Shown: positions 49,317 through 61,242 of the stretch, in pieces
Position numbering within the stretch: position 1 is the first letter of the stretch
How the letters are laid out: every line of letters starts with the position of its first letter
Position numbers and translations under genes: made by a program
The notes under the pieces: generated by a model
Told to the model about the DNA's origin: nothing
Database searches by the model: none
Seen by the model: the letters and a program-made list of their open reading frames with translations, nothing else
From: Vitrella brassicaformis
Taxonomy: Eukaryota > Sar > Vitrellaceae
Assembly: GCA_001179505.1 (NCBI GenBank)
Contig: CDMY01000831.1
Coordinates: 62,001 to 126,000, forward strand
Length of the DNA stretch: 64,000 bases
Direction: 5' to 3'

Positions 49317-51142
49317 ATGAAGGCCATTCAAGCTGTGAGCTTCGTCCAGGAGCAGGGCACAAGCAGGTCACCAACGAGCAAATCTCCCACTGCAAACAAA
49401 CCCCTCCCGAAGGGAAGCGAAGCTGCAAAGCGGAAGCCGAAGCGCAGCGTATCAGTGGTGAAGAGCGCTCCATGGCAGAGCTGACCTTGCAATGGAATGC
49501 TCCCCCTTTTCCTTTTTCAGGTCGTCCCTCCTCTGGCAGAGTCGCCCCTTCCTGCCATCCCAGCTCCCAGGGCACCTTTCCAACGCGCACCTCGACGAAG
49601 AGAAACATTCTCCGAGGGCCCCGACGGGCGCCTATCCCCGAAAGGCATCATCAGTCCGCCTGCAATCGCCTCTCCTCGCCTCCACCTTTCAGGTGGGCCA
49701 GGCGATATCGCCCCGCGGGCTGGGAGGGAAAGTGACCCGATCGCACGGCGGCTGTCGGCTTCGAGGGAGCGCCGCGTGACGGAAGGGAGGGGTGAGAGGG
49801 CGGTGACGTCGCCGCCGGCGGACAGACAAGGACAGGTGCATGGATGGATTGGGGAAAGCGCAGCCGCAGTGCTGGATGTATGCACGAATGTGTCTGGCGG
49901 CAGGAGATGGCCCTCGAGTATCGGAGTCAGCGTCCGTCGAGCCGCACAACGCCTGGAGTCACGCCTTCCCACATGGATGAGGCAGAGGCGAGGAGAAAAG
50001 TGTCGGTCTTCGGGGTACGAAGAGACACGCAAGCATCATGGGGAGGAGAGAAGCTGACAAGGAATTCATCTCAACTGTTGCCTGCAGGCCCTCCGGACGA
50101 TGCTGAACCAGATTCCCACAGCAATGGTCATCGACCGAAGGCAAAGTGGGCGAACCAGCGTCGCCACCCTGGCCTACAGCCAGTCGATGGCTGTCGGCGG
50201 ATCGATTGACACCAGCCCTGGTGAGACACGACTCTCTCGTCGCGTCACTTGCTGACACAGACTGGTGGTTGACAGTTGGGACAGAGGACCTGCCGAGCCG
50301 GAAGCCGTCTGACTTTCGCGGGGGCCCAGCCAGAGGGAGGTACTCCCTTGTGCCCGAGGGGATGACACCGGAAGGGTTCGCCAGTACGAGGCTGGGAAGG
50401 AGGCTGGGCATGCTGCACGACTTGGTGGACTCTCTGGAGAAGGAGCTTGAAGAGAAGGTATGTCACGTCACAGCAACACTCGGATGGAATGATCGCATCA
50501 GGCATCACTCTGCGTGTGTGCAGGAGACTGCCTTGAGACGCATGACCGAGCGCTTCCAGCGGGCCAGTACGCTCAACCTTAGCCGAAGGCAAAGCGAGGA
50601 ACTATCCAGGGTACTTAGTTGCTCGCATCCAGAAACATACACCTACGATCAAAGACGTGTCTCTCTGACTGTGGCGCCAATGCTCTCCTGTTTGCAGCCG
50701 CGGCACGGCCGCACGCAGCCCACAGCGGATGAGTATGACGAGTTGGTGGAGGATGTCAACGACATGAGGGAGCAGCTGGAGGCCGCCAAGTCAGACAGAG
50801 ACAGACACGTTGACAACGTACGTACGCATCGGAGAGGCAGACAAGAAGAAATACACACACGGCAAGGCAACGTTTGTGTGTCGTGTGTGTCAGCTCAAGG
50901 CGCTGACGGTGCAGAACAATCACTTGCAAGTCCTCCTGGAGGAGGCTGAGATGAGGGCGAATGCGGCCGAGAGCGAACGACACACTGCGAGGAGAGAAAT
51001 GCATGTACGCGAGCAGCTCGCAACTCGCCATGTCACGACACAACTCCGCCCTGTGTCGATATCTGCAGGCCCTCAGGGAAGAGATCGATCGGCTGCAGGT
51101 CACGCGCCATCGAAGCAAACGCATGCGGCCGGCCGGCCACTT

Positions 51143-51175
<33 letters not shown>

Positions 51176-53111
51176 CTTCAGACGGCCTTGAGAGATGAGC
51201 GCTTGAGTCTGTCCGAGGCTTCACCCGCTGCCGAGCGAAGTCACGAGCAGCAGCCGCCGTCTCCATCGTAGCCACCTCGCTCCCTTTAGCAAAAACGAGC
51301 TGCTACTCTCCTCTCTGTGTGTCTGGCGCAGCTTTGGGGAAATGCAGCGCTTGCAGAGTCTAGTGCTCGACCTCGAATCACGTTCCGACTTCCTCATCAA
51401 AGAGAACGAGCAGCTCTCGTCTGAGCGGGACGAGCTCAAGGCGCTCCTGTCATCCATCCAGGCCCAGCAGAAAATGCGACGACCGCCCACCATGGAGCCC
51501 CTCTCACTCGCCGAGCGGCCGCCGCCCGAGCCCAAGGCTCCTGAAGTGGGTATGCCGCCGACCCCGGGGTCTCTCAGCGCAGAGCTGCAGGCGACAATGG
51601 AGCTGTCGCGACAGGATGAGGAGCCGGTCGAGGGCATCCCCGAGAGTTGGCAGCTCATGTCTGGCCCGCAGAGGGCAGCGGGTGAGGTCGAGGCAGAGGA
51701 GAGCGAGAGCGATCGAGAGGTGAGGGATGCGCTGCGGGAGGGGCAACGGGTGGATTGGAGGGGGCGCGCAAAGGCACTGACGAAGGAGAACGCCGCGCTG
51801 AAGCGGCGGCTCCAGATGGCACAGAAGGAGCTGGAGGTGGGTAACACCGCGACAAGAGACAAAGTCCAACAGTGCAATATATGGCTCGATGGCTCCCCCT
51901 TTGTGTCTTGTTCTTGCTACAGTCGGTATCAGCTGCGTCTCCCGCATTCGTGACCCCAGTCCAATCGCCCCTCGCGGAGGCCTTCCTCCGCCCCCCCGTC
52001 TTGGTGTCCCCCGTGCACCCCGGCGGCCGACTCAGCCCGCTCCTCGAAGGCTCTGAGCGGTCCACTCCTTCAGGCCCCTCACCACACGACCTCATCTCGA
52101 CACCGATGCCCTCACCCCAGAGGGTGCCGCAGCGGTCGCTCGGGGGCCTCACCATCGACACCACGCAGCAGCCTGAGGGGGACCGTGAGTCCATCATATC
52201 GATGATTTCCCCGCTGAGAGACACCCCCATGGAGCCCTTCACCTTCTCGATGACGAGGCCCCAGCCAGCGGCTGCAGCAGCGGCCGCAGCAGCTAATCAC
52301 GGGTTTTCCGCTTCTGGTGTGTCGGTGCTCACCGGCCTGTCAGCTGTCACGGCTGAGATCGAGCAGTCTGTCGAGGAGGACCTCATTGCGGCCCTTAGGC
52401 GCATCAACGAAAGGCAGAACCGACCCACAGACATCGAGGGTCTGAGAAGCATCTTCCAACAGCTAAGAGAGCAGCCCCAGCAGATGGCCGATGCCGCTGG
52501 GCCGGCGATGGCCGAAGGTGCAGAGGATGACCAGCGGTCGATAGAGGCGCTAGAGAGGGAGCTGAGTCTGTTGAAGCAGCAGCTGGAGACATACATAGAG
52601 CTGGCCAACCAAATGAGGGCCGGGCAGCAGGCTGCTGCCAGGCCAGAGAGGGAGGAACCGCAGTGGCGTTGGGCGCCGCCACCTGTTGAAGAACGGTAGA
52701 CAGACAAGAAGGAAGGAAACCTTGCACTGAACGCGACATGCCCACTCTTTGTGTCTCTGTGCATGCGCTGCTGTTCTTCCTTTCAGCGATTGGTATCCGG
52801 TGCAGGTCCCGCCTCCCGTGACACGAGTCTTCTACCCCCCGCCTCCGCCCCAACCATTCCTCATCCGACCCGCCCCACCACCACAAGTTCCTCCCCTTAT
52901 AGCCCGGCCAGCAGTCGTCCGTGCCCCCCCATCATTCCCCCCGACCGTCTCGGTGCCCTCGTCAGCCTCGTCAGAGGAGGAGGAGGAGGAGAGGGCACAG
53001 CGGGACAAGACGCCCAGCTGCTGTGGTATGGCGTTGCCGTGTGTGTCTGCGAGGGAGGGGGGTGGGGTCGGTTATGGAGGGGTGCGGCGGGCTGTGACGG
53101 CCCCTCGTTGA
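49317..53111 (+). CDS. Large coiled-coil protein of unknown function
   Basis: Not recognised. About ten exons. A basic Ser/Pro/Arg-rich N-terminus (MKAIQAVSFVQEQ, then PAIPAPRAPFQRAPRRRE) precedes a long coiled coil with LHDLVDSLEKELEEKETALR, YDELVEDVNDMREQLEAAKS, NNHLQVLLEEAEMRANAAES, LRDERLSLSEASP, MQRLQSLVLDLESRSDFLIK and KENAALKRRLQMAQKELE. A Ser/Pro-rich linker, poly-Ala (AAAAAAAAA), a second coiled coil (SIEALERELSLLKQQLETYI) and a Pro-rich end with an acidic SSEEEEEE patch follow. The organisation suggests a cytoskeletal or basal-body scaffold, but that is only an impression. A near-match to the recurring promoter motif (TGTGAGCTT, 49333-49341) lies just after the chosen ATG, so the true start may be downstream. 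The gene is divergent from the fucosyltransferase, 126 bp away. Confidence 0.6.
51155..51179. repeat. TTTC tetranucleotide repeat
   Basis: About six TTTC units at the 3' end of an intron of the coiled-coil gene, just before the acceptor CAG, serving as a pyrimidine tract. Confidence 0.75.
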
Positions 53112-53500
53112 CTGACTGATTGGTTGACTGACTGAGAGGAAGAAAGAAAGAGGATTTGTGGTGTCTGGAAGTGTGTGCGTTGAATCCATCGTTATGTGTC
53201 TTGCAAGAGGCCAGCAGTCCCACACGCACATCGAAACACAGTCAAAAATTCAATTCGCAACAGCTGTCACATCCATCCATCGAGAGATCTGTACAAAGAG
53301 GAAGTTCCGTGTCATTAAACATCTGGGTAAGTAGGCAAGTATCGATATCGACCGCCAGAAGGCGCGCTGCACAGTGCACACGTCCCCCCGTGTGGCACGC
53401 AGCCCTCGTCGGATCAAACACTCTAGGTAAAAGCACACAACACATCCGACACACCGCCTACAAAATGAGCCGCCCGTCCCCCCGGCACGAGAGAGAGATG
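53112..53500. other. Convergent intergenic region, no gene seen
   Basis: Roughly 390 bp between the coiled-coil gene and the NifU-like gene. No convincing coding frame or notable repeat. Confidence 0.45.
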
Positions 53501-54697
53501 TCACACGAAGGTAACCTGCGGCAGGGGAACAGAGAGCGAACGTCGAATTCCTATCTGCGCAAGACAGACATGGGCTTGCTGCTGAGCGTACCGAGTTGAG
53601 AAGAGGGAAGTTCCGCCGCAGCCTCTGCTGGATCTCAAGCTGTCAGGCCAACGCAGCACACACACACGTGCACACAAGTGTGGGTGGGACGTGGCTTATG
53701 CCTCCCTCCGTTCTGTTCTCTCTATGCCGCCTGCCTACCCTGATGGATCGGTTTTCTGCTGATCTGCCGGTCATCTTGAGCGCCACAGTGGCAGCGACGC
53801 TGCCCACCTTGTTGGCCTCGACCACAGTGATGTCGCCGCCCGTCATCTTGATGAAGGGCCGCACACCGTCCAGGATTTTCTCCACATTCTCCTTGGTGAA
53901 AGCCATCCCGTTCTCCGCACCCTCGCTGCACACCCCAGCCACACAACACACACATCCAAGACATTCACACCATTCGGATGGCGAGAGGCCAAGGTTGTTC
54001 TTCGGGACCTACCTGACAGCCTCTACGCTGTTGATCTCGGGGATCCTCTCGCGCAGCCGCCTCTCCACCCCTTACACACACAACCAGACAGACAGATGGG
54101 CCACATGGCATGCGTCAGGTATGTCTATCCAGTCCTTATGCACCCACCCACCCACCCATTCGGACAGTGACGACTGATGATGGACACGAGCCGCACGCGC
54201 CCTCAAGCTGCAGATAGACATCAGGCCCCTCTATCGACTTCAGAGAGACGTTCCCACCTGCACCAACCAGCCCACAGAGGGAGGGATGGACACTCACTCG
54301 CAATTGGTCTGTCTGTCTGTCTGAGCTGGTTGTCCATCCATCCATCCATCCCCACCAGCTCACCCCACTCACCGTCAGCAATGAGGTATGGCCTGACTTC
54401 ATCCAGGACGGTCTCAACGTTCTCGGGTGTCAGCGGCAGGGTCTCGGCGCCGCGCCTGTACTCCACTTCACGCAGGTTCTCGAAAGGCGACTCCTTCGCC
54501 TCAGTGGCCGGCGATGCTGAGTGAAGGCGGATCTCTGCATGAGAAGCGCGCTGCCGCCCTGATGCCGGTGGCCGGCTGGCCGACGTTATGCCTGCTGGAG
54601 GCAACACGAACGCTGGTGGCTCATGCGGCTGGAAAAAAGCACGAGTCGATGACAAACAGACAAAGATGCAGATCGGCGCCAGCAGCAAGCTGATCAT
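53501..54697 (-). CDS. NifU-like iron-sulfur scaffold protein, plastid-targeted
   Basis: NFU-type protein that assembles and transfers Fe-S clusters. The ATG at 54697 opens a clean signal peptide, MISLLLAPICIFVCLSSTRA, followed at the predicted cleavage site by FF and then a Pro/Ser/Ala/Arg-rich stretch. This is the bipartite leader with the Phe motif used for complex red-lineage plastids. The first NifU domain follows: LTPENVETVLDEVRPYLIAD, then VYLQLEGACGSCPSSVVTVR with the CxxC cluster ligands. A second, degenerate NifU domain (TKENVEKILDGVRPFIKMTG, no CxxC) follows, as in plant plastid NFU1-3. The C-terminal exon has IQQRLRRNFPLLNS. The stop used here (53501-53503) assumes one more short intron and is uncertain; the gene certainly reaches about 53590. 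Confidence 0.82.
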
Positions 54698-54766
54698 GAG
54701 GGATGGCGTCAGGCTCAAGGCAGCAGGCAGCAAGACGGGTAGCGTCTTGCACAAAGTCTGCAAGAT

Positions 54767-54775
54767 TAGCTCGCA
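54767..54775 (-). promoter_or_regulatory. TGCGAGCTA variant motif before the NifU-like gene
   Basis: Minus-strand copy with a final A, 70 nt before the ATG at 54697 and oriented toward it, inside the 259-bp gap shared with AP-3 beta. Confidence 0.4.
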
Positions 54776-54956
54776 GACTCTAGGGTGCTCCCTGAAACCG
54801 CTGCCGGCCTTTTTCCCTCTGAGATCTTAAGCTGGTGTTGCTCGCCAGGCATCTGCCGGGGTCCAGTAAGCACGGCAGTGATTCGTTTTTCCATCCGCTT
54901 TTCCGCTGGGCTTTGGTTTTAAGTCATCTGTCTGTCAATCATCATCATCCATCGCC

Positions 54957-57900
54957 ATGTTGCCGACCTCGGCAGCGCCTTACCTCGAGAAGGCCTCCGC
55001 GGGCGTGCGGGACATCATATCGATGGTGTCGTCCTCCGAGTCACAGTACTTCGATGAGGAGAAGTTCTCAGAGGGAGAGGTCAAACGGAGCCTCAACGAG
55101 CTGGCCGTCGACAAGAAGCTCGAGGCCATGAAGCGAGTGCTCGCGGTGAGTCACCAAACCATGGAAAAGGCGATTTCCTGCATGCATGTGCGCAGATCTC
55201 TCTCTCTCTCTCTCTCTGATGTGTCTGCCTGCCTGCGGTTGGCTGTGTCCGTCTGTCTGTCTGTCAGGCTCACTCGATAGGTCGTGACGTGAGTCGGTTG
55301 TTCCCTGATGTGGTCAAGAACATCTTCACGCCCAACCTGGAGCTCAAGAAGCTCGTCTACATGTACCTCGTCCAGCACGCAGACGGCAACAGGGATCTGG
55401 CACTGCTCTCAATCAACAGCTTCCAAAAGGTGCAAGCACAAGACAGACAAGAAATGGCATGCATGGCACCAAGACCATCCATCCATCGTTCTCCTTCTTT
55501 GTCGCAGGATCTGAGTGACCGCAATCCTGTTGTGCGTGCGTCGGCACTGAGGGCGATGGCGTCGATCCGTGTGCTCGAGATCATTCAGCTGGTGGTCTTA
55601 GCAGTGAGGAAGGCCTCCACCGACAACTCGCCCTACGTGCGCAAGACGGCAGCGCACTGTATCACCAAGGTCAGTTCAGTTCGCCAAGGGAGGAAGAAAG
55701 ATGCCCAAATGGAGGGAGGTCTTGATTGTCCGTGTCTTATCTATCTGTTTTGGCGCGCGCGTGCAGGTGTATGCGATCGATCCTGATCAGTTCTTGCCTC
55801 TGCGTGAGATACTGCTGAGACTCCTCAGTGACATCGAGGTCAGACAGAAGGAATCTCCACTCAGACAACAAGCAGGCACTCACTCACTCACTCACATGGT
55901 TGCTTATCTGTTGGCTGGCAGGTGTGTGTGGTGGGCACCGCCATGGTCGCCTTCTCTGAGGTGCGCGTGGCGTGCAAGCATACACAGTGGCAATGCCTGC
56001 GTGTCTGTCTGGACACGGCAGTGACGGCCCTCTCCTGTGCTGTGTGGTGTGTGTAGATGTGCTTGATCTCGCCCCCCGAGCCCACTGAGGACGCCACCCA
56101 GGCAAACAGCGAATCGCATGAGGCATCGCAATCGCCACAGACAGCCAACCTGGCGCTGCTGCACTGCCACTATCGGAGGTAAAACAGGGAAGGTGAACAC
56201 ACCTCCTTAAGGTCACTGACGGCGTGCTGCACGTGTGTGTGGCTGTCAGGTTGTGTGGGTGTCTGCTCCAAATGGAGCCCTGGGCGCAGGCAGTCACTAT
56301 CGGTGAGTGAGTGAGTAGAGTGAGAGATCGCGCAGAGGCCGGCATGGGAAGCAGGACTCACGTGTGTTTGTCGTCTGTCTGTCTGTCTCTCTGCGTGTGA
56401 GGTCAGACGTGTTGGTTCGCTACTGCCGGACGTTCTTCACCGACCCGAGGGAAGACCAGCTCAGGCTCAAAATGCTCAGTGGTACACAGAGTAATGACAA
56501 CGGCCGGCGACAAGAGAACAAGCATTGATCTCAATGGCGACTTGTGTCTGGGTTGTGGCTGGTGTGTCAACCAGAGTGTGGTCCCGAAGGAGATGCGAGA
56601 ACAGCCTCCTCCACGAAGCTCTCGGTGCCGCCCCCGTCACCCGACCTCAAGCAGTTCATCGCAACACTCACTCTCCTCCTCAAAGCACAGGTAGGTTCCC
56701 ACCAGCTGGTGTGACAGCAGACTGCATCCCTTATCGGTCCCTTTCTCCCTCAGTACGTCACAGTGGTCGTGTCGGCAGCGTCCGCCTTGTTCTACCTGGC
56801 GCCTTTGGATGAGGTGCGCAAGATGGTCAGGCCGCTGATACGGGCGCTCAAGACGGCAGCCGACGACCTCACTGACCCCGTGCTGGCCGTCCTGAAGCCC
56901 CTGATCGAGGCCATCCCCCATCTGTTCAGGCCGCACATACGGGACTTCTTCGTGCTGTAAGCAGGGAGGAAGATGCGACGGATATGGGTGTCTGATTGTT
57001 GGTGCCATGTGGGTTCATTCGTTCATGCAGAGTGTCTGACAGCCCGCGCGTCAAGATGATGAAGCTGGATATCCTTGACACGCTGTGCGACGGTACCAGC
57101 TTCTGACACACACAGGCAGACACACTGCAGCATTTTGTTATCCTCTCGTCGCCTCCGTGCAGTGACGAATGTGCAGCTGGTGCTCCGAGAGCTGCAGGTC
57201 TACGTCCTATGGCCAGGTGCGTGTGTGTGCAGAAAATCATCAGGCGGCAGCCAAATGGTACCACCAGACAGGTGCTCTCCTCTGTGGGCATGGCCTTGAT
57301 GTGATGCAGACAACCCGGCCTTCATGAGTGCAGCGATGCGGTCCATCACCTCAATCGCCCTGAGGGTCGAATCCGTCACAGACAGGTGAGTGAGGGACTT
57401 GACCTCACTGGGCATAAGGCACCACCGACGGATGCTGGCTGGTGTGGTGTGGTGTTTGTCCTGTGTGCTCTTCCCTTCATTCAGCTGTCTTCGTGGCCTG
57501 ATCCGCATGCTCAACTCGCAGAACCCTGCACTCGCTGCTGAGGCCGTCGGTGAGGCTGGCAGGCAGGCACACCCAACCCTGACTGACACACACGACAAGT
57601 GCACTCCAGACGTCCATCAGGTGTCTGTCTGCGTGTGTGTGTCGGGTCGGTCTCCTGCGTGCAGTGTCGGTGCGCACGTTGCTGCAGCAGCGGACCAAGA
57701 CCGACACACTCGCGCCCATTGTCAACCACCTGGTACGTACCCACCCACACACCATACGTACCCACCCACACACCAGACAGACAGGCAGAACTACATAGAG
57801 GCCCACATGGCATGGACCCCCTTTCTCTCTGGTCTGTCTGTGTCAGCTGCGGTATCTGACGGCGCTGACATCGCCCACCGCCCGTGCGTCAGTGGTGTGG

Positions 57901-59906
57901 ATCATCGGCGAGTACCAGGGCGAGATCCCATACGTCGCACCAGACGCACTGCGCACACTCACGCAGCGATTCGCACAGGAGCCCGAAGAGGTCAAGCTGC
58001 AGGTATGCAGAGGGACCACCGGCCCCTCCCTTCCTCCCTCATGTGTGCGTCTGCATATCGTCTGCTTGCCTTCTGAGCAGATATTGAGTCTGGGCATGAA
58101 GGTGTGGGCCTTCCACTGCTTCAACCAGCAGCGACCGGCCCCCGAGGCCATCAACGGAGAGACCTCCACTGATGCACCGGCCCCTCCCTCCCAAACTGAC
58201 GCCTCTCCCAAGAAAGGGCCACGACAATTCTCGCCACTGCCAACCCCGAGCGACAAGGTGTGCCCTGCTCATGTGTCAAAAGGTCAGACGACAGAGGAGG
58301 ACGCTTGGTCCACGGATGCGATGCATGTGTGTATCGTGTGCCTGCCTGGTTTGTGTGGGCTGCAGCCATTTTTCCGCGCCTGACGCAGCTGTTCGATCAC
58401 CTGACGAACATGGCGCTTCACGACGTGAGCTACGACGTGAGGGATATGGGGAGGGCATACAGCCTTGTGGTCGAGGAGGCCAAGAAGGTGAGTGAGCCAG
58501 GCCACACACACAGAGAGAGGCTGAAGGACGGCAACTCTCTCCTGTGTGCATCTGTCAGATTCTTGAGAGCGGGCAGATTCCCCCTGTCGATGATACCAAA
58601 CGAAGTGAGGGAAAAAACAGATCGAATGCTCGTGGATGCTGCATCTGACGTCTGCTGTGGTGTATGTGTGTGTGTGTGTGTGTGTGTGTTGCAGCATGGT
58701 CGTCTTTCTGCTGGTGGTACCTCGAGCTTTGTCTCTCGTCGGCTGCGCGCAAGGGCGAACAAGGTGTGGAAGAAAGAGACATCACCGACACAATCCAGTC
58801 AGTCGAAATGGGTGCATCCACGTTGTCTGTCTGACCAGTGCCCGCAGCTGCTGACATAGAGGAGCGGCTTCGGCGCAACCCTCTGTTCGAGTGCAGCCAG
58901 CAGCTGCAGCGCCAACGAGAGCGGCAGAACCAGCAGCGAAAGGACAGCAGCGGCCCCAGGCCTCGCGAAACGCGATATCACCTCCCGTCACTCGCACACA
59001 CGGTACACACGGCCACGTGAATGTATGTCCTAGGCCACGCCACCCACTTGCTTCCCTCCCCTGTTGTGTGTGCTACGTGTTGTGATTTGATGTGCAGCTG
59101 GGCGAGTTGCTGCCTGGAACTCTGCCTCTCCCTGCGTTCCCAGCGGATGCGTCGCCCGACAGCATCCGTGACGCCCCTCCCCCGCCACCCCCTCCCGCCA
59201 CAGAGACCAGGAGCATCGAAAGCAGACGTAAGCCAGCAGAGAGAGATGAAAAGAAAGCGACGGAACGGGTGGGAAGACGGTCCATTGTGTGTGGGTGTGG
59301 ATGTGTTTCGTGGTTTGTCAGCGGCCGTCCCACCCCCAGCTGCTTCGGCTCCTTCATCGCGGGTGCCCAAGCTCGAGACGTTTGAGGACCTGGATGCATT
59401 CTACAGGTGGGCGACTGGCACGATCGGACGTCGTTCTGTCAAAGCTGCTCATCTTTCTTTTTGTTTGGTGGTGTCAGTGATGTGCCGCCAAAGTGGGAGA
59501 CGTCAGCAGCTGGCCTGACCGCTGACGCAGATAGCCTATGGGGCGGGCGGACGCAGCCGACGGCAGGGACGGCCGTCTCAGGCGAGGTGAGGCGCTTCGT
59601 GCGACCGAATGCATGCGTAAGGTGTCCACTGTATGGTTTGCCTTCTCTCTGTGTGTGTGTGTGTGTGTGTGTGTCGTGGCAGGATGATGAATCCGATGAC
59701 GATGCCCAGAAGCCGTCCATGCAGACGACGTCGGGTTCACGCAACCCCTCACAAGCAGGCACACCGTTTGTGGCGGCACTCAACAAGGTAGGCACACACA
59801 TTTCTTAGGTAATCCGCGTACTATGGTCTGCGCACGTGTTTCTCAGGATGACTCAGAAGAAGAGCAAGAGATTATCGACAATTGGAAGCATATAGGACAG
59901 AGCTGA
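54957..59906 (+). CDS. AP3B: AP-3 complex subunit beta
   Basis: Large subunit of the AP-3 adaptor, which sorts cargo from endosome/Golgi to lysosome-like compartments. The N-terminal adaptin trunk is built from many short exons: DKKLEAMKRVLA, HSIGRDVSRLFPDVVKNIF, LKKLVYMYLVQHADGNRDLA, DRNPVVRASALRAMASIRV and SPYVRKTAAHCITKVYAIDP. Next come VDVLVRYCRTFFTDP-like sequence and, further on, DSPRVKMMKLDILDTLCDVT and VVWIIGEYQGEIPYVAPDAL. A hinge rich in Ser/Pro/Asp and charged residues follows (poly-Pro near 59180-59210, DDESDDDAQ near 59690), and the protein ends EEEQEIIDNWKHIGQS. The trunk resembles AP-3 beta more than AP-1/2 beta because of the start with SRLFPDVVKN and the acidic/Ser hinge. I see no clear C-terminal ear domain, so the protein looks truncated relative to animal AP3B. 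Many introns contain TG repeats before the acceptor. Confidence 0.88.
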
Positions 59907-60624
59907 TGTATGTGCACTTGGCTCTATAGGAGAGATGACTGGTGGTGGAGGGCATTAGAGATACAAATGGCTGCGGGCATTAGATAATGTGATGGTCATG
60001 AGAGCTGCTTCTAGGGTCTAGGGTTTGGAACCACAACCCGAGAATCGCAGGGTTTGACCGTTAGAGTTTCGTCCCATCGTCCCTCCTCCCTCCCCTTCCC
60101 TCCCTTGAGTCCGCGTTTCGAGTTCTCCGGGCGTCGTCGCCGTCGCTTCCCGTGCGATCTGACAGCTCCCAGCGTCTGGGGAGCCTTCAAGTCGCTGTCA
60201 GCACGCGTCACCGCGACACCAGGAGTCGGAGCGGCGTACGAGTTGTCGCTGTGTGCTCAGCGGGATCCCCTCTCAGCCCCTCACACCCTCATACAGTCCC
60301 CTCCGTCTCAAAACTAGGCGCTGTGCAGTTCGCTCTGTCTTGCCAGCAAGCGTCGCTCTGTCTTGCCAGCAAGCGTCGCTCTGTCTTGTCAGCAAGCAGC
60401 GATTGCGTGCAAGCAGCGACGGTGTGAGTGACTGTGCCAGCTAGGTGTGTGTGCTGGGCACCGCCAGCGTATCGAGGAGAGAAACCTCACCTCCATCGAC
60501 GGCGCAGGCCGCATCGAGGCGCGCGAGTTCAGTTGTAGTGGTTCCCTTCAACGTTGCTGCCTCTCATCTCCATCCCCTCTGTATCATCCTCATCTTCCGT
60601 ATACTGATTCTGTCGGTGGCGGCG
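59907..60624. promoter_or_regulatory. Upstream region of the small intronless gene, with tandem repeat
   Basis: About 720 bp between the AP-3 beta stop and the next ATG. It holds a 23-bp unit repeated three times (60330-60398). No TGCGAGCTT motif was seen here. A hydrophobic open frame just before the ATG (VVVVPFNVAASHLHPL...) lacks an ATG of its own and is probably untranslated. Confidence 0.45.
60330..60398. repeat. 23-bp unit repeated three times
   Basis: Unit CGCTCTGTCTTGCCAGCAAG plus CGT. The first two copies are identical over 20 bp; the third differs slightly (TTGTCAGCAAGCAG). Confidence 0.8.
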
Positions 60625-61242
60625 ATGACGCGAGGAGAGAAAAGGAAGAAGGCGGGTTCATATCACCGTCTTCCGGTGCGTCGGGGTGTCAAGGAGAAGA
60701 ACCCGTTTGATGACTTCGATTTTGAGGCTGCTTTAAATGACGTTGACCGCGAGGAAAGCGCAGCAGCTGAAGGGGGGAAAGAGGAGACGGTTAAGGTGGG
60801 GGAAGAGCAGAGTCGCAGTGTTGTGCTTTTGAAAGATTTGAAAGAGAGGAGGAGAAATTGCAGGCCACCTACACCTAAGACTTCTTCTCTACTCGCTCAT
60901 TCTACTCATTTGGTTCACTCGGGCATGTCCATGGGACGTAGTCGTAGTGTTGAGAAGGAGAGTGGGCAGGGAGGTGAGGAAGAGGTGGGAAAGCAAGGTG
61001 TGGGGGGCAATGGTGGGGAGAAGAATAAGGTTTGTTATGGGCAGGGTGTGAAAGATGGGGGTGAGGTGGGAGAGATTCGGGTTCATTCAACGAATGGCAC
61101 CGCAATCTCTCCTTTTAACATCACCAACCAAATTTCTCCTGCAAAGAAACCTCGAAAGGGCTTTTTTCAGATGGGCAAAATAAGACTGTCTATGTTGAAG
61201 CCTCGAGCCATCACAAGAGATCAGCCGCCAACGTTGTATTGA
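60625..61242 (+). CDS. Uncharacterised basic intronless protein
   Basis: Single open frame of 205 codons with no intron, unlike every other gene here. Not recognised. The N-terminus is basic (MTRGEKRKKAGSYHRLPVRR), followed by an acidic/aromatic patch NPFDDFDFEAALNDVD, a Lys/Arg/Glu-rich helix, a Ser-rich middle, a Gly/Glu-rich stretch and a C-terminus with NITNQISPAKKPRKGFFQMG. Third codon positions use more A and T than neighbouring genes (TTT, GAT, GTT, AAA frequent), and the 3' flank to about 61500 is also AT-richer. A nuclear or chromatin-associated protein is possible from composition only. It could also be a recently acquired or retroposed gene. Confidence 0.55.
   Translation: MTRGEKRKKAGSYHRLPVRRGVKEKNPFDDFDFEAALNDVDREESAAAEGGKEETVKVGEEQSRSVVLLKDLKERRRNCRPPTPKTSSLLAHSTHLVHSGMSMGRSRSVEKESGQGGEEEVGKQGVGGNGGEKNKVCYGQGVKDGGEVGEIRVHSTNGTAISPFNITNQISPAKKPRKGFFQMGKIRLSMLKPRAITRDQPPTLY

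Noticed and set aside
60445-60624. Extending the intronless gene upstream to 60445
   Set aside because: The frame is open but has no ATG before 60625 and reads as an unlikely hydrophobic leader.
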